From Thermoplasmata archaeon (GTDB lineage: Archaea; Thermoplasmatota; Thermoplasmata; GCA-020350865): a DNA stretch of 6,375 bases. Below, piece by piece: positions 5,440 to 6,375 of this stretch. Both the position numbers and the translations under genes were made by a program. The stretch's first letter is position 1. Every line of letters starts with the position of its first letter. The notes under the pieces were generated by a model. It saw only the letters and a list, made by a program, of their open reading frames with translations, had not been told where the DNA came from and ran no database searches. The DNA is taken from assembly GCA_020350865.1 (NCBI GenBank), contig CP070726.1, positions 1,450,473 through 1,456,847 of the forward strand, written 5' to 3'.

Positions 5440-6375
5440 CTACCTCATCCTCAAGAGGTCAACTTTTAGGAAATCCATCACCAATCTTGTCATTATCGAG
5501 CCTCGCAGTTTACGGGGTGACTGGTTGAAGGTCATCACATCTGCGAACATGTCCTTGAGTTTGGGATCCCTTGCAGCATATCTTACAGACCTCTCCGCAT
5601 TGTTAATCAGTGTGATGTGAAGGCTCACCAAGAACTGCAGATCCTTCCCCCACTCCTGCATGCAGGCATCGTGGTAGCTTTGTAGGGCACTTTTACTCAG
5701 ATCGCCTCGTTTGAAAGCTGCTCTCAATGTTTCGGCGGCGAGACGGCCTGAGTCCATGGCAAAGAATATCCCCTCCCCCGAGAGTGGTGAGACAAAACCT
5801 GCAGCATCGCCCAAGAGCATGACATGGTCACAGACGATGGAGGGCAGCGGTCCTTTGTAGGGAAACATCCCCCCCAAAGGCCTGTAATCGGGAAGGTTCT
5901 CGGGAAGGAAGCCGTCCCCCACCAGCAGCTCGATATACCTGTTGAACGCTTTCTTGGGCCCGTAGGATTTGATCACATCCAAGAACGTTCCCATGCCGAT
6001 GTTCACCTTATCCTTCTTCGGAAATACCCAGCCGTATCCCCCATGGATATATTCGAGGAAATGTATCAGGGCCCTTCGATCCTCTCCGTACCTCTCCACA
6101 ACCTCCTTCTCTCCGATGGGTAACTCGGTCACGAGGCAGAAGGCCATTTCAGAATCCCTCCACTTGGGGGGAAGCCCGTTTTGTTCGCGAACGTACCTCG
6201 CAACAGGTCCGAATACTCCCGTTGCACCCAGGACGATATCGGCTTTGAAGAAGCCTCTGTCGGTATTGATGAGCATGCCCCCAGCCTTCCGTTCTATCGA
6301 TTTGACGGTGGTGCCCTGGATGAACTCAGTTCCCGCCTCTTGGGCCTTTTCACAGATATGATTGTCGAACTCCTC
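5440..6375 (-). CDS. Geranylgeranyl reductase family flavoprotein (N-terminus outside window)
   Basis: These are the C-terminal 311 residues of an FAD-dependent oxidoreductase. In archaea such enzymes saturate the geranylgeranyl chains of membrane ether lipids or related isoprenoids, usually with reduced ferredoxin or NAD(P)H. The reading frame stays open to the right edge, so the initiator and the Rossmann GxGxxG lie beyond it; with typical lengths near 400 aa, roughly 80-130 residues are missing. Visible motifs are FD and AQEAGTEFIQGTTV near the start, GATG where the family usually has GADG (about 50-53), YGWVFPK (114-120) with NIGMG, and the FAD-binding GDAAGFVSPLSGEGI (189-203). A substrate other than lipid, such as a quinone or carotenoid side chain, is possible. 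The gene converges tail to tail with the DUF116 gene. Confidence 0.92.
   Translation of the reverse strand, partial: EEFDNHICEKAQEAGTEFIQGTTVKSIERKAGGMLINTDRGFFKADIVLGATGVFGPVARYVREQNGLPPKWRDSEMAFCLVTELPIGEKEVVERYGEDRRALIHFLEYIHGGYGWVFPKKDKVNIGMGTFLDVIKSYGPKKAFNRYIELLVGDGFLPENLPDYRPLGGMFPYKGPLPSIVCDHVMLLGDAAGFVSPLSGEGIFFAMDSGRLAAETLRAAFKRGDLSKSALQSYHDACMQEWGKDLQFLVSLHITLINNAERSVRYAARDPKLKDMFADVMTFNQSPRKLRGSIMTRLVMDFLKVDLLRMR

Noticed and set aside
5969..6361. Plus-strand open frame opposite the reductase
   Set aside because: The minus strand carries YGWVFPK and a frame continuing to the window edge; the plus frame has no recognisable domain.

Overview
This window reads as archaeal chromosomal DNA. 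The evidence is a geranylgeranyl-reductase-family flavoprotein (archaeal membrane-lipid saturation), a DUF116 protein, archaeal-type TATA elements about 38 bases before the starts, and Shine-Dalgarno sites of the GGAGG/GGTGA type. Large secreted proteins built from propeller repeats, CARDB, PKD and paired GWN modules are frequent in Thermoplasmatota and other Euryarchaeota. That lineage is my best guess, not something shown here.

Layout. Positions 1-246 hold a perfect 86-bp inverted repeat (1-86 against 161-246) around a 74-bp spacer, inside the 3' end of the first gene. Positions 68-1777 (minus) encode a secreted protein of about 569 aa: signal peptide, first half of a CARDB domain, seven 48-residue propeller blades, second half of CARDB, then an Ig-like (Big) domain whose end runs into the inverted repeat. 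A 267-bp AT-rich divergent promoter region (1778-2044) separates it from a second secreted protein (2045-4267, plus, about 740 aa): signal peptide, eight SBBP-like repeats, a PKD domain and two GWN modules. Converging on that is a small membrane protein with a C-terminal zinc ribbon (4358-4711, minus). A second divergent region of about 215 bp leads to a DUF116 protein (4927-5436, plus). This converges, with a 3-base gap, on a geranylgeranyl-reductase-family gene (5440 to the window end, minus) whose N-terminus lies outside.

How the genes relate. The left two thirds is a cell-surface locus: two exported repeat proteins with unrelated propeller families are transcribed divergently from one intergenic region and have matching promoter and ribosome-site geometry. 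The right third looks like ordinary intracellular housekeeping or lipid metabolism, with no clear functional link to the surface pair. No tRNA, rRNA, CRISPR array, transposase or integrase is visible. The most unusual points are the propeller apparently inserted inside a CARDB fold, and the perfect inverted repeat at the left edge, which may be either a real foldback or an assembly or amplification chimera.
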